From Dictyocoela muelleri (Eukaryota; Microsporidia), in the NCBI GenBank assembly GCA_016256075.1, contig SDVU01000226.1, positions 1 to 16,967 of the forward strand: 16,967 nucleotides of DNA, read 5' to 3'. Position 1 is the stretch's first letter, and every line of letters begins with the position of its first letter. This document shows, piece after piece, positions 1-8,671 of the stretch. The translations under genes and the position numbers were made by a program. The notes under the pieces were generated by a model. It had not been told where the DNA came from. It made no database searches and worked only from the letters and a program-made list of their open reading frames with translations.

Positions 1-77
<77 letters not shown>
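1..77. repeat. (TAT)n microsatellite
   Basis: This is an uninterrupted run of TAT/ATT/TTA triplets at the window edge. The start of LINE-like sequence abuts it directly. A second ATT-rich tract in the same orientation lies just past the LINE 3' end (3526-3626), so this may be one arm of a microsatellite into which the LINE inserted. Confidence 0.97.
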
Positions 78-78
<1 letters not shown>

Positions 79-879
79 ATCAATTCAACCTATTTCAGCA
101 ACTAAAAACGAAAACTTAGACCCGGGAGATCCTTTTACAAGCGAGATTTCTCTCAATGAAATTCAAAAAATAAAGGATATTTTAATCACGAATTACGAAA
201 AAGGAGTGTCAATGAGGAACCTACACTAAACAATAGAACACACAAAATTCCTCATATATTAGTTGATTGGAAAGTTATAAACCAATTAAACATATCATAA
301 AGGAAAAAATATTTCAATCAAAAACGACAAATATTAATCAATTAATCAAATAATCAAATTGATTTACAGCACAACTCACATATGAGACATACAAAAAACG
401 TGATAAAAAGCGAGAAAAATATAAAGACAAACTTAAAAAGAAATTATAAATTTTGAAGGCTTTATTGGATTCGCTTGAGGTATATAAATCAAAATAGGAA
501 AAAAAATCTAAAAATACCAATGATATTGATGAACAGAATATAGACTTTGAAAACTTTGAAACTAATGATTTAGATACATATAACATATAAGATACAAAAT
601 TAAAATGAATATTTAGCTATCAAGAAAAAACTATATATTTTCATTAAATCAAAAGATTATAAAAGAAATAATTACATTTTCTGGTTAAATAGACGAGCAT
701 TTTACGACGATAAATTAAATTTTATAAGCAAAAACCCTTAATGTGACATAAAACCATCAGAACATCATGAATTATGGTCGAAAATATATAGAATAAAAGT
801 TAATGATGCTGTTTAAATAAAATTATAGATAAACTAATAAACACATTTAACATTCATAACAAACAAAAAACACTATCTA

Positions 880-2445
880 TAACTCCAGACGAATTATATT
901 TAATCATCAAAAACCTTCCCTTGTGGAAAGCACCAAGTAATAAGGCAAATTCAACTTCTTCATTTAATATTTGACACAAACCACTCACATTTATTAAACA
1001 TATTCAATAATTTATTCAAAATAATTCTAAAATACTAAATTAACTTTTCTTGGGGTGAACAATACTGATTCCTAAAGATAATGTTAAATGCGTTAATGTT
1101 TATAGACCAATAACATACCTTAGCCACATATATAAATTATATACCAAAATATTCATGACCATTTTCAACTCACATTCATATAATAATTAAATATCAATAA
1201 ATCAAGCTGGAGCAGTGCCTAAAATAGTCGCTGCAAAAGAACAATATATCTTAAATAAGGCAATACTTACACAAATAGAATATAAAGATGTGTTGGTATT
1301 ATAAACATTAATAAGACCCCTTACACAATTGATCGGAAAATTCTTATTAAAATTCTAGAAACTTAAAAAACCCCTAAAGAAATAATAGATTTCATAAAAT
1401 TAGCAGATTTTCACTGGGAATCAATTCTTCATTTAAATGGCAAACCCATTGGAAAAGCCAAACTTGAAAGAGGAATTATACAAGGCGATTCCTTATCACC
1501 TCTCCTATTTTCTCTAATAATGGAACTAATCACATGAGGTTTAAATTTAAATGACAAAAATCATATTCAATTTAATACTTGAATTGAAAATATCAAAATA
1601 AAGCATCTAGTCTATGTAGATGATATTAAATTAATGTCAAAAGAAAAATCTGAATTAACAACATTAATAAATGAAACCCATGACCTTGTAAACGCTTTAG
1701 GCATGAAGATTAATTTTGATAAATCAGCAACGAATTGTGGAATTGAAATTTATGATAAAGAATTATTAAAAGATAAATATAAATACCTCGGAATCATAGA
1801 AAACTTTGGCTGTCAAATAAGCGATATTAACTTGAAATTAATAGAAGAGAAGGTTCTCCAACGACTTAGAGCCCCCCTCAGATTTGAAAATCCAAATTGG
1901 AAAGAGCATAGGGTATGTTTCTTATTTCATTTAGACTTTAAATCTTGAGATAAATCCAAATATGTAATAAATTTTCAAAAACCGAAGATATAAAGACATT
2001 TACCAAATTATGTGCAAAGCACCAAATTTGGTAAATGTCTTTATATCTTCGGTTTTAGTAATTAATTGCATATTTATATTTATCTCAAGATTTTACGCTT
2101 ATTTGTAATAAGAAACATACCCTATGCTCTTACCAATTTGGATTTTCAAATCTGAGGGGGGGGCTCTAAGTCGTTGGAGAACCGAAGAGAAAATACTATC
2201 AAGAATAAATACGCTTGTAGACATCCACATGTCTGCCAAAAACAAATCAATAATTATCAATGAATACGCGATCGGTGTAATTAATTATTTCATAGGAATT
2301 ATAGATATCGATGAAACGTGGGCAAATATAATGGATAAAAGAATCAGAAAGATTCTAACTGACAAGAAATACCACCATATAAATTCAAGCATTGAACGGC
2401 TATATATACCTAGATTTGAGTATTGTAGATGACTTAAATATCTTA
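880..2445 (+). pseudogene. LINE reverse transcriptase domain (broken)
   Basis: Successive RT blocks are readable. ILIPKD and YRPITYLSHIYKL lie near 1065-1140. NQAGAVPKIVAAKEQ lies near 1202-1245. ERGIIQGDSLSPLLFSLIM lies near 1468-1523. The catalytic VYVDDIKLM lies at 1610-1636, with the metal-binding Asp pair at 1619-1624. KYLGI lies near 1780-1794. The thumb region resumes after the MITE with INEYAIGVINYFIGII (about 2257-2304) and ERLYIPR (about 2392-2412), a pattern common in LINE pols. At least two frame changes and several stops lie outside the MITE; stops fall at conserved Trp positions (a TGA at 1536-1538 after MELIT) and elsewhere. The open stretch 1634-1948 runs from the catalytic block into the MITE, where its last residues are transposon-derived. 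Confidence 0.88.
1852..2183. mobile_element. Palindromic MITE inserted in the LINE
   Basis: The element is one long inverted repeat. Each arm is about 165 bp, beginning GGTTCTCCAACGACTTAG on the left and ending with its complement on the right. The inner 28 bp of each arm (1981-2008 and 2026-2053) are perfectly complementary around a 17-nt loop; the outer ~75 bp are nearly perfect, apart from a C6/G8 length difference. It is flanked by a perfect 8-bp duplication, GAAGAGAA (1844-1851 and 2184-2191). Removing the element and one duplication restores the LINE reading frame as LIEEKILSRINTLVD. There is no coding capacity of its own. An 8-bp duplication fits Merlin, hAT or MULE donors. Terminal GG and a resident Merlin make Merlin plausible, but the tips do not match the Merlin at 7591. 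Confidence 0.95.
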
Positions 2446-2819
2446 ATCATAATCTAGAAAGTATTTCTTATAATATAAGTCATTATTTGAATCAGAATGA
2501 TATTGTAAGGAAAAGAATCATAATTAAAGGGTTGCAAGGTTTCACAGTTATGAAAATTTTGTTTGCTAAGAAAAACATATGTGATAAATATCCACTAAAA
2601 AATAATGATACAGTACGTGAATTAAGAAATAAACAAAATGGAAATCTAATAAATAAACTAAAAATCAAGAAAATACATGGTACGTTTTTTAATAACATTG
2701 AAAAATTGAATTTATGCACAAAAATAGTTGTGAATGGTTAAAACATGGATTTCAAAATAGTCAGACTGAAGCATTCAATTTTTATAATTCAAGATAGACT
2801 CTTTGGGACATACAACAAA

Positions 2820-3454
2820 ATTGAAAAATGTACTTTTTGCCAAAAATAAAAAATAAGCATAGATCATATCGCAACTAGATGTGGAAATCTACTGCATACA
2901 TCTTACATTAGACGACACAATGAAGTCGCAAAAGCAATTAATCTGCGTCTTTCTCTTGAATACTGATTCAAAAAATCAAAAAAATTGAAACATCACAAAA
3001 TGGAAAAGGTGATAAAAACGAAAAAGCAGAGATTATTTCAGATTTACCAATAATCACAGATAATTATATAAAACACAACAACCTCGACATAATTATTTAA
3101 GAATTTCTACAAAACATCACATAAATAATTGAAATAGGTATAACAAGTGCTGATAATTTGAAGAAGGTTGAGGTTGAGAAGTATGAGAAGTATATATTAT
3201 TATGAAAGTAAAAGAAAATTATGTATGGTAGAAAAACAATTATAATACCATATGTCTTGACTTAGGACGGGATAACCACAGAGTATAACAAAAATTATCG
3301 AAAACTATTAGGTATTAATAATAGATTACATGGTTACATACAATGTATATCAATGAAATTAACATCAGAAATCATCTTATCGAGTGTAGAAAATTCTATA
3401 AATAATACAATATTAAATGAAGAAGATGAGAAAGATAGTTATAAGAAGTATTGA
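2820..3454 (+). pseudogene. LINE C-terminal CCHC knuckle and restriction-like endonuclease (broken)
   Basis: A C-x2-C-x8-H-x4-C motif sits at 2829 (Cys), 2838 (Cys), 2865 (His) and 2880 (Cys), in the context IDHIATRCGNLL, and is followed by RRHNEVAKAI. Downstream, in another frame, an Asp at 3086-3088 is separated by 14 codons from a Glu at 3131-3133 (IIEIGITSADNLKKVE). This matches the D-X12-14-E core of the PD-(D/E)XK endonuclease in R2/R4-type LINEs, which nicks the genomic target to prime reverse transcription. The block ends with IPYVLT, DGITTEYNKNYRKLLGI and RLHGYIQ, then a stop at 3452-3454. Stops inside the domain include a TAG at the Trp position of the conserved T-W-D-G segment. The assignment to REL-type LINEs is firm; the exact clade is not. 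Confidence 0.82.
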
Positions 3455-3525
3455 TGATTAGGTGTTCGATTGGTAGCGATTATTCGAATAGAAATTCCTA
3501 TTTTTATTTTATTTGATTAAAAAGG

Positions 3526-3626
3526 TTATTATTATTATTGTTGTTGTCGGTATTATTGTTATTTTTATTATTATTATTGTTACTTGTATTTATTTTGATA
3601 ATTTGTTGAAATTATTATTATTATCA
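3526..3626. repeat. Imperfect ATT-rich microsatellite
   Basis: ATT/TTA/TTG triplet runs broken by a few substitutions directly follow the LINE 3' UTR. They are in the same orientation as the tract at 1-77. Confidence 0.85.
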
Positions 3627-3657
3627 TTTTGGAAATTTTTATTTTTTTCATTCATAA

Positions 3658-4166
3658 TTATGTGGGGTTATTTTGAAAAATTTTTATAACCCTTTTTTGT
3701 GACGAGTTTGAGGAAAATGACGAGTTGGGACAAGCCGAAAAACTTGAATTGGGAGAATCAAAAGATATCAAGGCGTTTATCTGATTGTTGGTATAGATTC
3801 CTTTGTCCTTTAATATATTTACAGCTTTGGAGAAGATATCTTGTGCTGACCTTAAAGTATTCTTAGACACCAATTTTTTAACAAGTTATTCATTTCATAT
3901 TCTAGCGATTTGTCTCGGCTATCACTATGAAGATGGTCATCTGTAACTTCTAACAATACATGACACAACGAAGAAGCTCGAACATCATATAAATTAGACT
4001 GGAATTGCCAATAAGTCTTACCGCACTCAACTCGTTTATTAAAGAAAAATAGGTAGTTTTCAACTTCCAGTAAATCTTTATCTTTCCAATTTTTATCCAG
4101 AAATAATTTGTCATATGAAGGGTTAAAATTTTTTTTATAGGAATTGGGAATTATATGAATTAAATT
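3658..4166 (-). pseudogene. Unidentified broken protein-coding remnant
   Basis: Read on the minus strand, an open frame from 4166 to 3852 gives about 100 residues of ordinary composition (for example KDLLEVENYLFFFNKRVE and YDVRASSLCHVLLEV). It continues after one frame change near 3870 into a second open frame that ends at 3658 (VSKNTLRSAQDIFSKAV, then a Ser/Asn/Phe-rich tail). No ATG opens the first part. The join KNW/VSKNTLRS and the even composition on both sides suggest one former protein of about 165 residues. I do not recognise the family. It lies between a LINE 3' end and a hAT-like transposon end, so it may belong to a mobile element rather than to the host. Confidence 0.45.
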
Positions 4167-4175
4167 TTATATGAA

Positions 4176-4255
4176 TTGAAACGTAACCGTTGCACCCATC
4201 CGTGTTTTTGATATGAGCATATGTTAATTTTCAATAAAAAGGTTGCCGACCCTTG
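4176..4255 (-). other. Possible hAT-like transposon terminus
   Basis: Read on the minus strand from 4255, the sequence begins CAAGGGTCGGCAACCTTTTT. This closely resembles the outer end of many hAT (Charlie-type) transposons. An AT-rich subterminal region with CATATG and a GGATGGGTGCAACGG block follows. No matching second terminus or 8-bp duplication was found in the window, so this is a solo end or one end of an element whose other end has decayed. Confidence 0.4.
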
Positions 4256-4989
4256 ATCTACCGCTTTGAAATTTTACTCATATAAATGATAGAGAATAAA
4301 AATTTCAAAACGTCGAATAACAAACTACCAATTCTAATTTACACAGAAAGTTACTAAAAAATGAAAAAAAGGAGATACTTACTAATAATAATAAAAACTT
4401 TTTTATTACACTTAAAAACTAAATGAAAAGGAAACATAGTGTTTAAAAAAATATTGATATGGGGCTACTTGAATATAATTTTAACAGAATATATATATTT
4501 TAAATGAGATATTAAAGATTTTTTTTCAACATTTTTAAGAATAACAGCGTTAATATTTTATTTTCTTTTTTATTTTAATTTTTTTTGGATCTCTCCCGTT
4601 TTCCCCTCCATTCCAGTTTTAGATCGTTTTTTCCCCATTTTTATAATGAATTAAATTGTAAATTTAATTATATATCCCGTTTTTTATTCTAAATTTTCAT
4701 ATTAAAAGCCATTACCTTGGGTCTAGCCATTTTAATAAAGTAGTCACGAGAATTATATTGAACAAATTTATGTATTTGGGTTAATAAAACCAGAAATTAG
4801 AATATAAATTATTTAATTTAAATTAGAAGGATTATTCTTTAGAAAAAAATAATAATAATTAAAATGTTGAAAGAATTGCATAATTACCAACTCTTCTGAA
4901 AACTAATCATTATTTTTTTTTGAAATTGATGTTTTTTGCAAAATAAAAATTCAAAAAAAAGTAATTAAAAAATAATAAACTATCGGATA
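4256..4989. other. AT-rich intergenic stretch, no gene seen
   Basis: There is no credible ORF on either strand. It is mostly A/T runs with stops in every frame. The only distinct patch is C-rich (4587-4642), starting GGATCTCTCCCGTTTTCCCC. It resembles the terminal repeat of the Merlin element at 7591 in its GGATC start and its C-run / T-run alternation, and could be a degraded transposon end. Confidence 0.6.
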
Positions 4990-5133
4990 TTATTTATTAT
5001 TCGAATTCTTCTTAACTATTTCTTCAAACATACCAATTCTCGCTTTGACACTTCCTTTTATATGTGGAATTTCAACTTCTTTTTTAACTTCCCGTTTTTG
5101 GTTCATAAGTGTTTCTTGAATATCTTTGATCAT
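4990..5133 (-). CDS. Small hypothetical protein (47 aa)
   Basis: A short intact ORF runs from ATG at 5133 to TAA at 4990. It is Lys/Glu-rich, has no membrane segment and is probably helical: it opens MIKDIQETLMNQKREVKKEV and closes with GSVKARIGMFEEIVKK. Evidence that it is real: CCC stands two bases upstream of the ATG (5136-5138 on the + strand), the spacing expected of a microsporidian start, and the codons give a balanced composition rather than the Phe/Leu/Ile/Asn junk of nearby random frames. It could instead be the surviving C-terminal exon or tail of a larger lost gene. I do not recognise the family. It stands alone, about 4 kb from the nearest intact gene. Confidence 0.5.
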   Translation of the reverse strand: MIKDIQETLMNQKREVKKEVEIPHIKGSVKARIGMFEEIVKKNSNNK

Positions 5134-5629
5134 GTGGGTTAGAAATTAAATTTTATTATTATTATTTTTGGATTTCAAATAATTCAAATTAAATAAGTTT
5201 TAATTTTTATTGATTTTAATAAAATTATTTTAGAATAATTCAAATGAAAAAAATTTAATTTACGTATTATTTTTACTTAAAAAAATCTTTAAAAACAATT
5301 TTACTTTATATTTAAACCATTATACAGCTTACTAGAATTTTAACCATTTTTTAAAAAAATGTAATACATGGTTAAGATATTAAAGTAATGACAATAGAAA
5401 TTATTTATATTAATGATAGATATAATTCGGATCTCAAAAAATCTTTTTTATTAGAATTTAGAAACTGTTCCGAAATTTAATTTTAAACGTTATTTATTTT
5501 TCTAAATAGGATTTTATAAGGTTTTTAAGGGATGGAGTTTAATATATATATATATATTATATACTACCAACATTTATTTTTTCTAACCCAGTGTAACCCC
5601 GGGCCTTGATCGTTAGACCTTTGGTCGTT
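5134..5629. other. AT-rich stretch upstream of the small ORF, no gene seen
   Basis: There is no ORF of note. It contains ATT runs near 5155-5166, an (AT)n stretch at about 5541-5558, and otherwise unstructured A/T-rich sequence. Any promoter of the 4990-5133 ORF would lie at its left end. Confidence 0.6.
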
Positions 5630-5975
5630 AGCGTTCCAATAATACGTCATTTCCTAAGCTACCTAGAAGCCCAGCTGTATACGCGATTTTCGTTTCATCA
5701 ATGAATCAGCAGGATACAGGCAGTTAGTGGCTTTTTAAGAATTTTTTTCTTCCACTACTTATTTTGTCAGATGCATACCCGCACTTTCACATATAGTAGA
5801 GTCTCTTCTACCATCGTCATATCTTTATTGGTCTTAATAGCTATACAACACTGGAACAACTGTATATTATATAAATTCTATAGATATATGGACTACTTAA
5901 TAACAGTCACGATTTTTTTATAAAATCAACGTCAGTATGCTCGATTGAGAAAATTAAAGTAACATTCAAGTGTAT
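5630..5975 (-). repeat. Dispersed repeat, copy 1
   Basis: One of three diverged copies of a ~300-350-bp repeat (others at 14164-14455 and 14585-14925), all in the same orientation. Blocks shared on the + strand are CTAAGCTACC, TACGCGATTTTC followed by ATCAATGA, and further on CTTAATAGCTATACAACACTGGAACAACT, split here as CTTAATAGCTATACAACA and CTGGAACAACTGTATATTA. Near the right end ACATTCAAG is shared with copy 3. On the minus strand GTATAGCT..TTAAGAC resembles a pol III A box, so a SINE is possible, but no B box is conserved. There is no coding potential. The minus strand is assigned only from that A-box resemblance. Confidence 0.7.
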
Positions 5976-6030
5976 ACCTCGATTCGAAATCTGTTCTGTG
6001 TTTTTAATAAGATCTTATTATGGCATAGAG

Positions 6031-6076
6031 AAAAACGACAAAGTCTTTTTTTTCACAATTTCGTTTTGTCGTTTTT
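6031..6076. repeat. Short inverted repeat
   Basis: AAAAACGACAAA (6031-6042) pairs perfectly with TTTGTCGTTTTT (6065-6076) around a 22-nt T-rich loop. A third copy of the AAAACGAC motif follows at about 6084-6091. It lies upstream of the MULE remnant and could be a leftover of a transposon end; no function is evident. Confidence 0.6.
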
Positions 6077-6237
6077 TCGAGAAAAAACGACTAAACTCTC
6101 AAATGAAAAACAGCTAAATTTTTAAATCACAAAAAGGCAGAAATAAATATAATATTTGATACTTAGATATTCATAATAAACATCTAAGTACCCTTAACGT
6201 TAAGACCAGAAATCACCCAATATTTTTTACCTCTAAA

Positions 6238-7574
6238 ATGACATATGATCTGACAGAAAATATAATAAACAGCAATAGAGAAAACCCTAATATGTCATAT
6301 CAGGGTTATTTTTATAACTTTAAAAAAATTGTAGGTGGAAAGGTTCTATATGAACGGAAGAGGATGTAAAGCATTGTTAAAGACCATTTCAAATAATATA
6401 TTATTTCTGTTCTATTACATGATCATCCATGGAATGAAAATAATTTCAACAAAGTATTTTTATCTAATAATATCAAAGAAATGTCTGTTGGTTCATGTGG
6501 AGCAGTCAGATATTATATTGGAGTCTATTAATAAACTTGGTAGGGGTTTTTATTATAAACTCAATAAAATTCGAACATTAGTAATCAAAAATAGAAGAAA
6601 TATTAATTTAACTATAAAAAAGATTATGATATTTCGGCAGAATTACAGGTAACAAATGATGGATATAATTTCTCTTTTTTTATTCGGCTATTGACGAAGA
6701 AAATAGAGTTGTTGTGTTCCCAAATCAGAAAACATTCGGCATTACTTGTTTTCTGAAGTTTTAATTTGTGATGATACTTTTCAAGTCGCCCAACTTCATT
6801 TACACAGTTATACACTATTCAGTGCAGAGTAGACAATATAAATTTGTTTTTGATTTATTGTTTTATAAAATAAGAATGAAAATAGTTATAATAACTTATT
6901 TAATGGTTGGTAGATGCGACAGAGAATTTGGTGTATTAACAAAAAAACATAGTCATGGATTTTGAACTTGCTAGTTACAATAGCATTAAAAAGTACTTCC
7001 CGAATGCTTCTTTATATGAATGCGCTTTTCATTTGGGGGCAATACTTTGGCGACAAATGCATTTATAATAAATAAGTCTGCAATACATCAATGATATACC
7101 AACCAAACTGCATGTTAACCTGATTCTGTCATTAGATTTACTCCTGACCTTTTTGTATGTGTATATGCTACACATCTAGAGTCGTATTTTAAAGAATTGG
7201 AATCAAGGGGGGTTTTAATTGTTTTTAATAGGTTTAAGAAAGAATATTTGAATCATGGTGATTGCAATAAAAGTATGGATTTTTGGAACGTGCATATCAG
7301 AACCAAGACGAATATAACCAGAACAACCAATAGCATTGAGTATTATCATCGCAATTTGAATACATTATTTCGACATAAAAAATAATCTTTTTATCTTATT
7401 CTCAAAGAACTTAAATCCGAACAAACATTGACTGAGGTGAAACTCTTACAATGTCTTTATCAGCAAAACAGTGAGGTGGAAGATAGAATAATTTGAGTAA
7501 TTAAACTTTTTGAGCAGCTTTGCCCAATCGAATATCAAGAGAATAGCATTGGTATACAACTGAAAATTAAATAA
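6238..7574 (+). pseudogene. MULE transposase (decayed, nearly full length)
   Basis: This is a cut-and-paste transposase of the Mutator-like (MULE) superfamily, about 445 codons, the usual size. An N-terminal FLYWCH zinc-finger-like part starts at the ATG at 6238 (NMSYQGYFYNFKK, then RGCKALLKTI in another frame, then HDHPWN). A linker follows. The catalytic core then reads VVVFPNQKTFGI and ICDDTFQVAP (first Asp) near 6700-6790, VMDFELASYNSIKKYFPNA with CAFHLGAILWRQM (second Asp and the C-x2-H pair) near 6950-7060, and RTTNSIEYYHRNLNTLF (the Glu) near 7318-7372. It ends KSEQTLTEVKLLQCLYQQN and a stop at 7572-7574. The protein is scattered over three frames with at least five shifts and several stops, so it is dead. 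The open stretches at 6335-6652, 6768-6965 and 7197-7385 are partly pieces of it. Terminal repeats were not recognised. Confidence 0.85.
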
Positions 7575-7651
7575 TTAGTTTAAAAAATTTGGATCAACTC
7601 TCTTTTTTCCCCCATTTCGAATTTGGTATTCCCCCCTATTTTTAAAAAAAA

Positions 7652-7741
7652 AATAAAATTATATTAAAATGAATAAAATTATATTAAAATGAATAAAATT
7701 ATATTAAAATGAATAAAATTATATTAAAATGAATAAAATTT
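7652..7741. repeat. 20-bp tandem repeat, about four units
   Basis: The unit ATTATATTAAAATGAATAAA is repeated almost perfectly about 4.3 times, inside the Merlin element between the transposase end and the left terminal repeat. Near-identity of the units implies a more recent expansion than the decay of the transposase. Confidence 0.95.
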
Positions 7742-7753
7742 AATTTAAAATTC

Positions 7754-8616
7754 TTAGAAACTCGATGAAATTTTCCATTTAAATTACTTTTGTAATTCCA
7801 TAAATTCAGATAATCTTGCAGATCTTCGGATGATACTCCTTTCATTTTTTTATTTTAGATTTTAAATTATTACATAAGGATTCTACATTTTAAGTATGCG
7901 CTCCAGTTGTAAAATTAATGAAATATACTCGGTAATTCACTGTAAAATGAATATAGTTTTCTCCAAGCGACCTATAAGACGCCTACTTTTCAGAGATAAT
8001 TATTGTACCGTCATTGATAACTTGCTCAATTATTGGTAATAAAGTTCTTGCAGTTCTGTCTTAAACCAATTTCACGTAAAATTTAGCTGGTGCATAAGAT
8101 GTGTCTACAATACCGAAGACCCAACGATTTTCTTGGGAAAAATGTCTTATGTGGTATTTTTGCCGGTAATGAAACATTGATTCATCAATCTGGAAAATTT
8201 TACTTATTCCTCCAAGTTTTATAGGCCTACATTGTAGATACTCAGATATTTTTTTAAAAACAATATTATAAACTTTTATTATGACATTTCTATCGATATC
8301 GAAGTCTTTTTGAAGATCTACTTGGCGTTTTTCTGTAAAAAAATAATAAAGAATCAATAAAACATCTCCCAGCGGAATTTTAAAAAAACAAAAAAAGGAA
8401 TTTTTGCGAATAGATATATATTTTTTAAAAAAAAACACAATTTCTTTTCTGACAAACGAAAGCTTCACCGTCCGCATTTCTCTTATATTTTGATAGACGT
8501 AATGAACATCCACATCCTTCACATATTAATAAAAGAGGTAAAAGTCCATTTTCTCTTAAAAATATAATGATATTTTCTCTAGAAGTTCGAAGATATGTGA
8601 TTTGATCTAAATTCAT
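7754..8616 (-). pseudogene. Merlin (ISXO2-like DDE) transposase, broken
   Basis: The frame starts at the ATG at 8616, which has CCC two bases upstream. An N-terminal zinc ribbon, CEGCGC then CQKRNC, lies near 8435-8530. After a frame shift, YISIRKNSFF follows. The core IGGISKI-type block reads KLGGISKIFQIDESMF with the first catalytic Asp near 8189, then NRWVFGIVDTSYAPAKFYV. After another shift come DRTARTLLPIIEQVINDG, TIIISEK, HFTVNYRVYFINFTTGAHT and NVESLCNNLK, with the last Glu. It ends SSSF and TAA at 7754-7756. The family second-Asp position (S-D-x-W) here reads S-E-K-stop, so the copy would be inactive even without its two or more frame shifts. The order and spacing match the Merlin/IS1016 family closely. 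The open frames 8061-8522 and 8425-8673 are its largest intact pieces. Confidence 0.88.
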
Positions 8617-8671
8617 AAGGGTCCCAATTCCTGGTCTTTTTTCCCCATGGGGAAAAAAAGAGACTTGATCC

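Larger units (their letters stand above)
78..3525 (+). mobile_element. Decayed non-LTR retrotransposon (LINE) with restriction-like endonuclease
   Basis: A single-ORF LINE lies on the + strand. Fragments in all three forward frames occur in the order expected for this class: an N-terminal lysine-rich region (about 78-830), a reverse transcriptase (about 880-2445), a CCHC knuckle (2829-2882) and a PD-X14-E endonuclease (about 3050-3400), then a short 3' UTR. The CCHC, RHN and D-X14-E set at the C-terminus is the hallmark of the restriction-like-endonuclease LINE clades (R2, R4/Dong, NeSL, CRE) rather than the APE-endonuclease clades. The frame is broken many times by shifts and by TAA, TAG and TGA codons, so the copy is dead. 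A MITE interrupts it at 1852-2183. There is no poly(A) tail, and ATT-rich microsatellite lies on both sides. Whether the 5' end is complete cannot be judged at the window edge. Confidence 0.85.
7591..8671 (-). mobile_element. Merlin/IS1016-type DNA transposon with both terminal inverted repeats
   Basis: A 1081-bp element with a transposase remnant on the minus strand. The left end (7591) reads GGATCAACTCTCTTTTTTCC; the complement of the right end (8671) reads GGATCAAGTCTCTTTTTTTC, which is near-identical over about 25 bp. Homology extends three bases outward as TTT/AAA. Merlin elements make 8-9-bp target duplications; none is clear here (AAAAATTT on the left, AAAATACT on the right), so the duplication has decayed or the ends differ slightly. 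A 20-bp tandem repeat lies between the transposase stop and the left end. The element starts 16 bases after the MULE stop codon, so it probably inserted in MULE 3' sequence. Confidence 0.85.

Noticed and set aside
338-586. 82-codon minus-strand ORF
   Set aside because: Antisense of the lysine-rich LINE N-terminal region; Ser/Phe-rich shadow composition.
1852-2183. Palindrome as an assembly artefact from a folded-back read
   Set aside because: The arms differ by scattered substitutions and a C-run length change, and a perfect 8-bp duplication of LINE sequence flanks it, which a chimeric read would not produce.
2492-2719. 75-codon minus-strand ORF
   Set aside because: Antisense shadow of LINE coding sequence.
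1500-3300. TGA/TAG at conserved Trp positions in the LINE as sign of an altered genetic code
   Set aside because: TAA, TAG and TGA all occur in frame, also at non-Trp positions, together with frame shifts. The intact 1440-aa gene uses TGG for Trp and ends in TGA-TAA. This is simple decay.
3500-4255. A complete hAT transposon ending at 4255
   Set aside because: No second terminus and no matching 8-bp duplication found to the left; the adjacent protein remnant is not recognisably a hAT transposase.
6624-6815. 63-codon minus-strand ORF
   Set aside because: Lies over the MULE catalytic region on the opposite strand and has no start motif or family resemblance.
7652-7741. CRISPR-like array
   Set aside because: Units are directly contiguous with no spacers; the same holds for 13879-13958. 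The context is eukaryotic.
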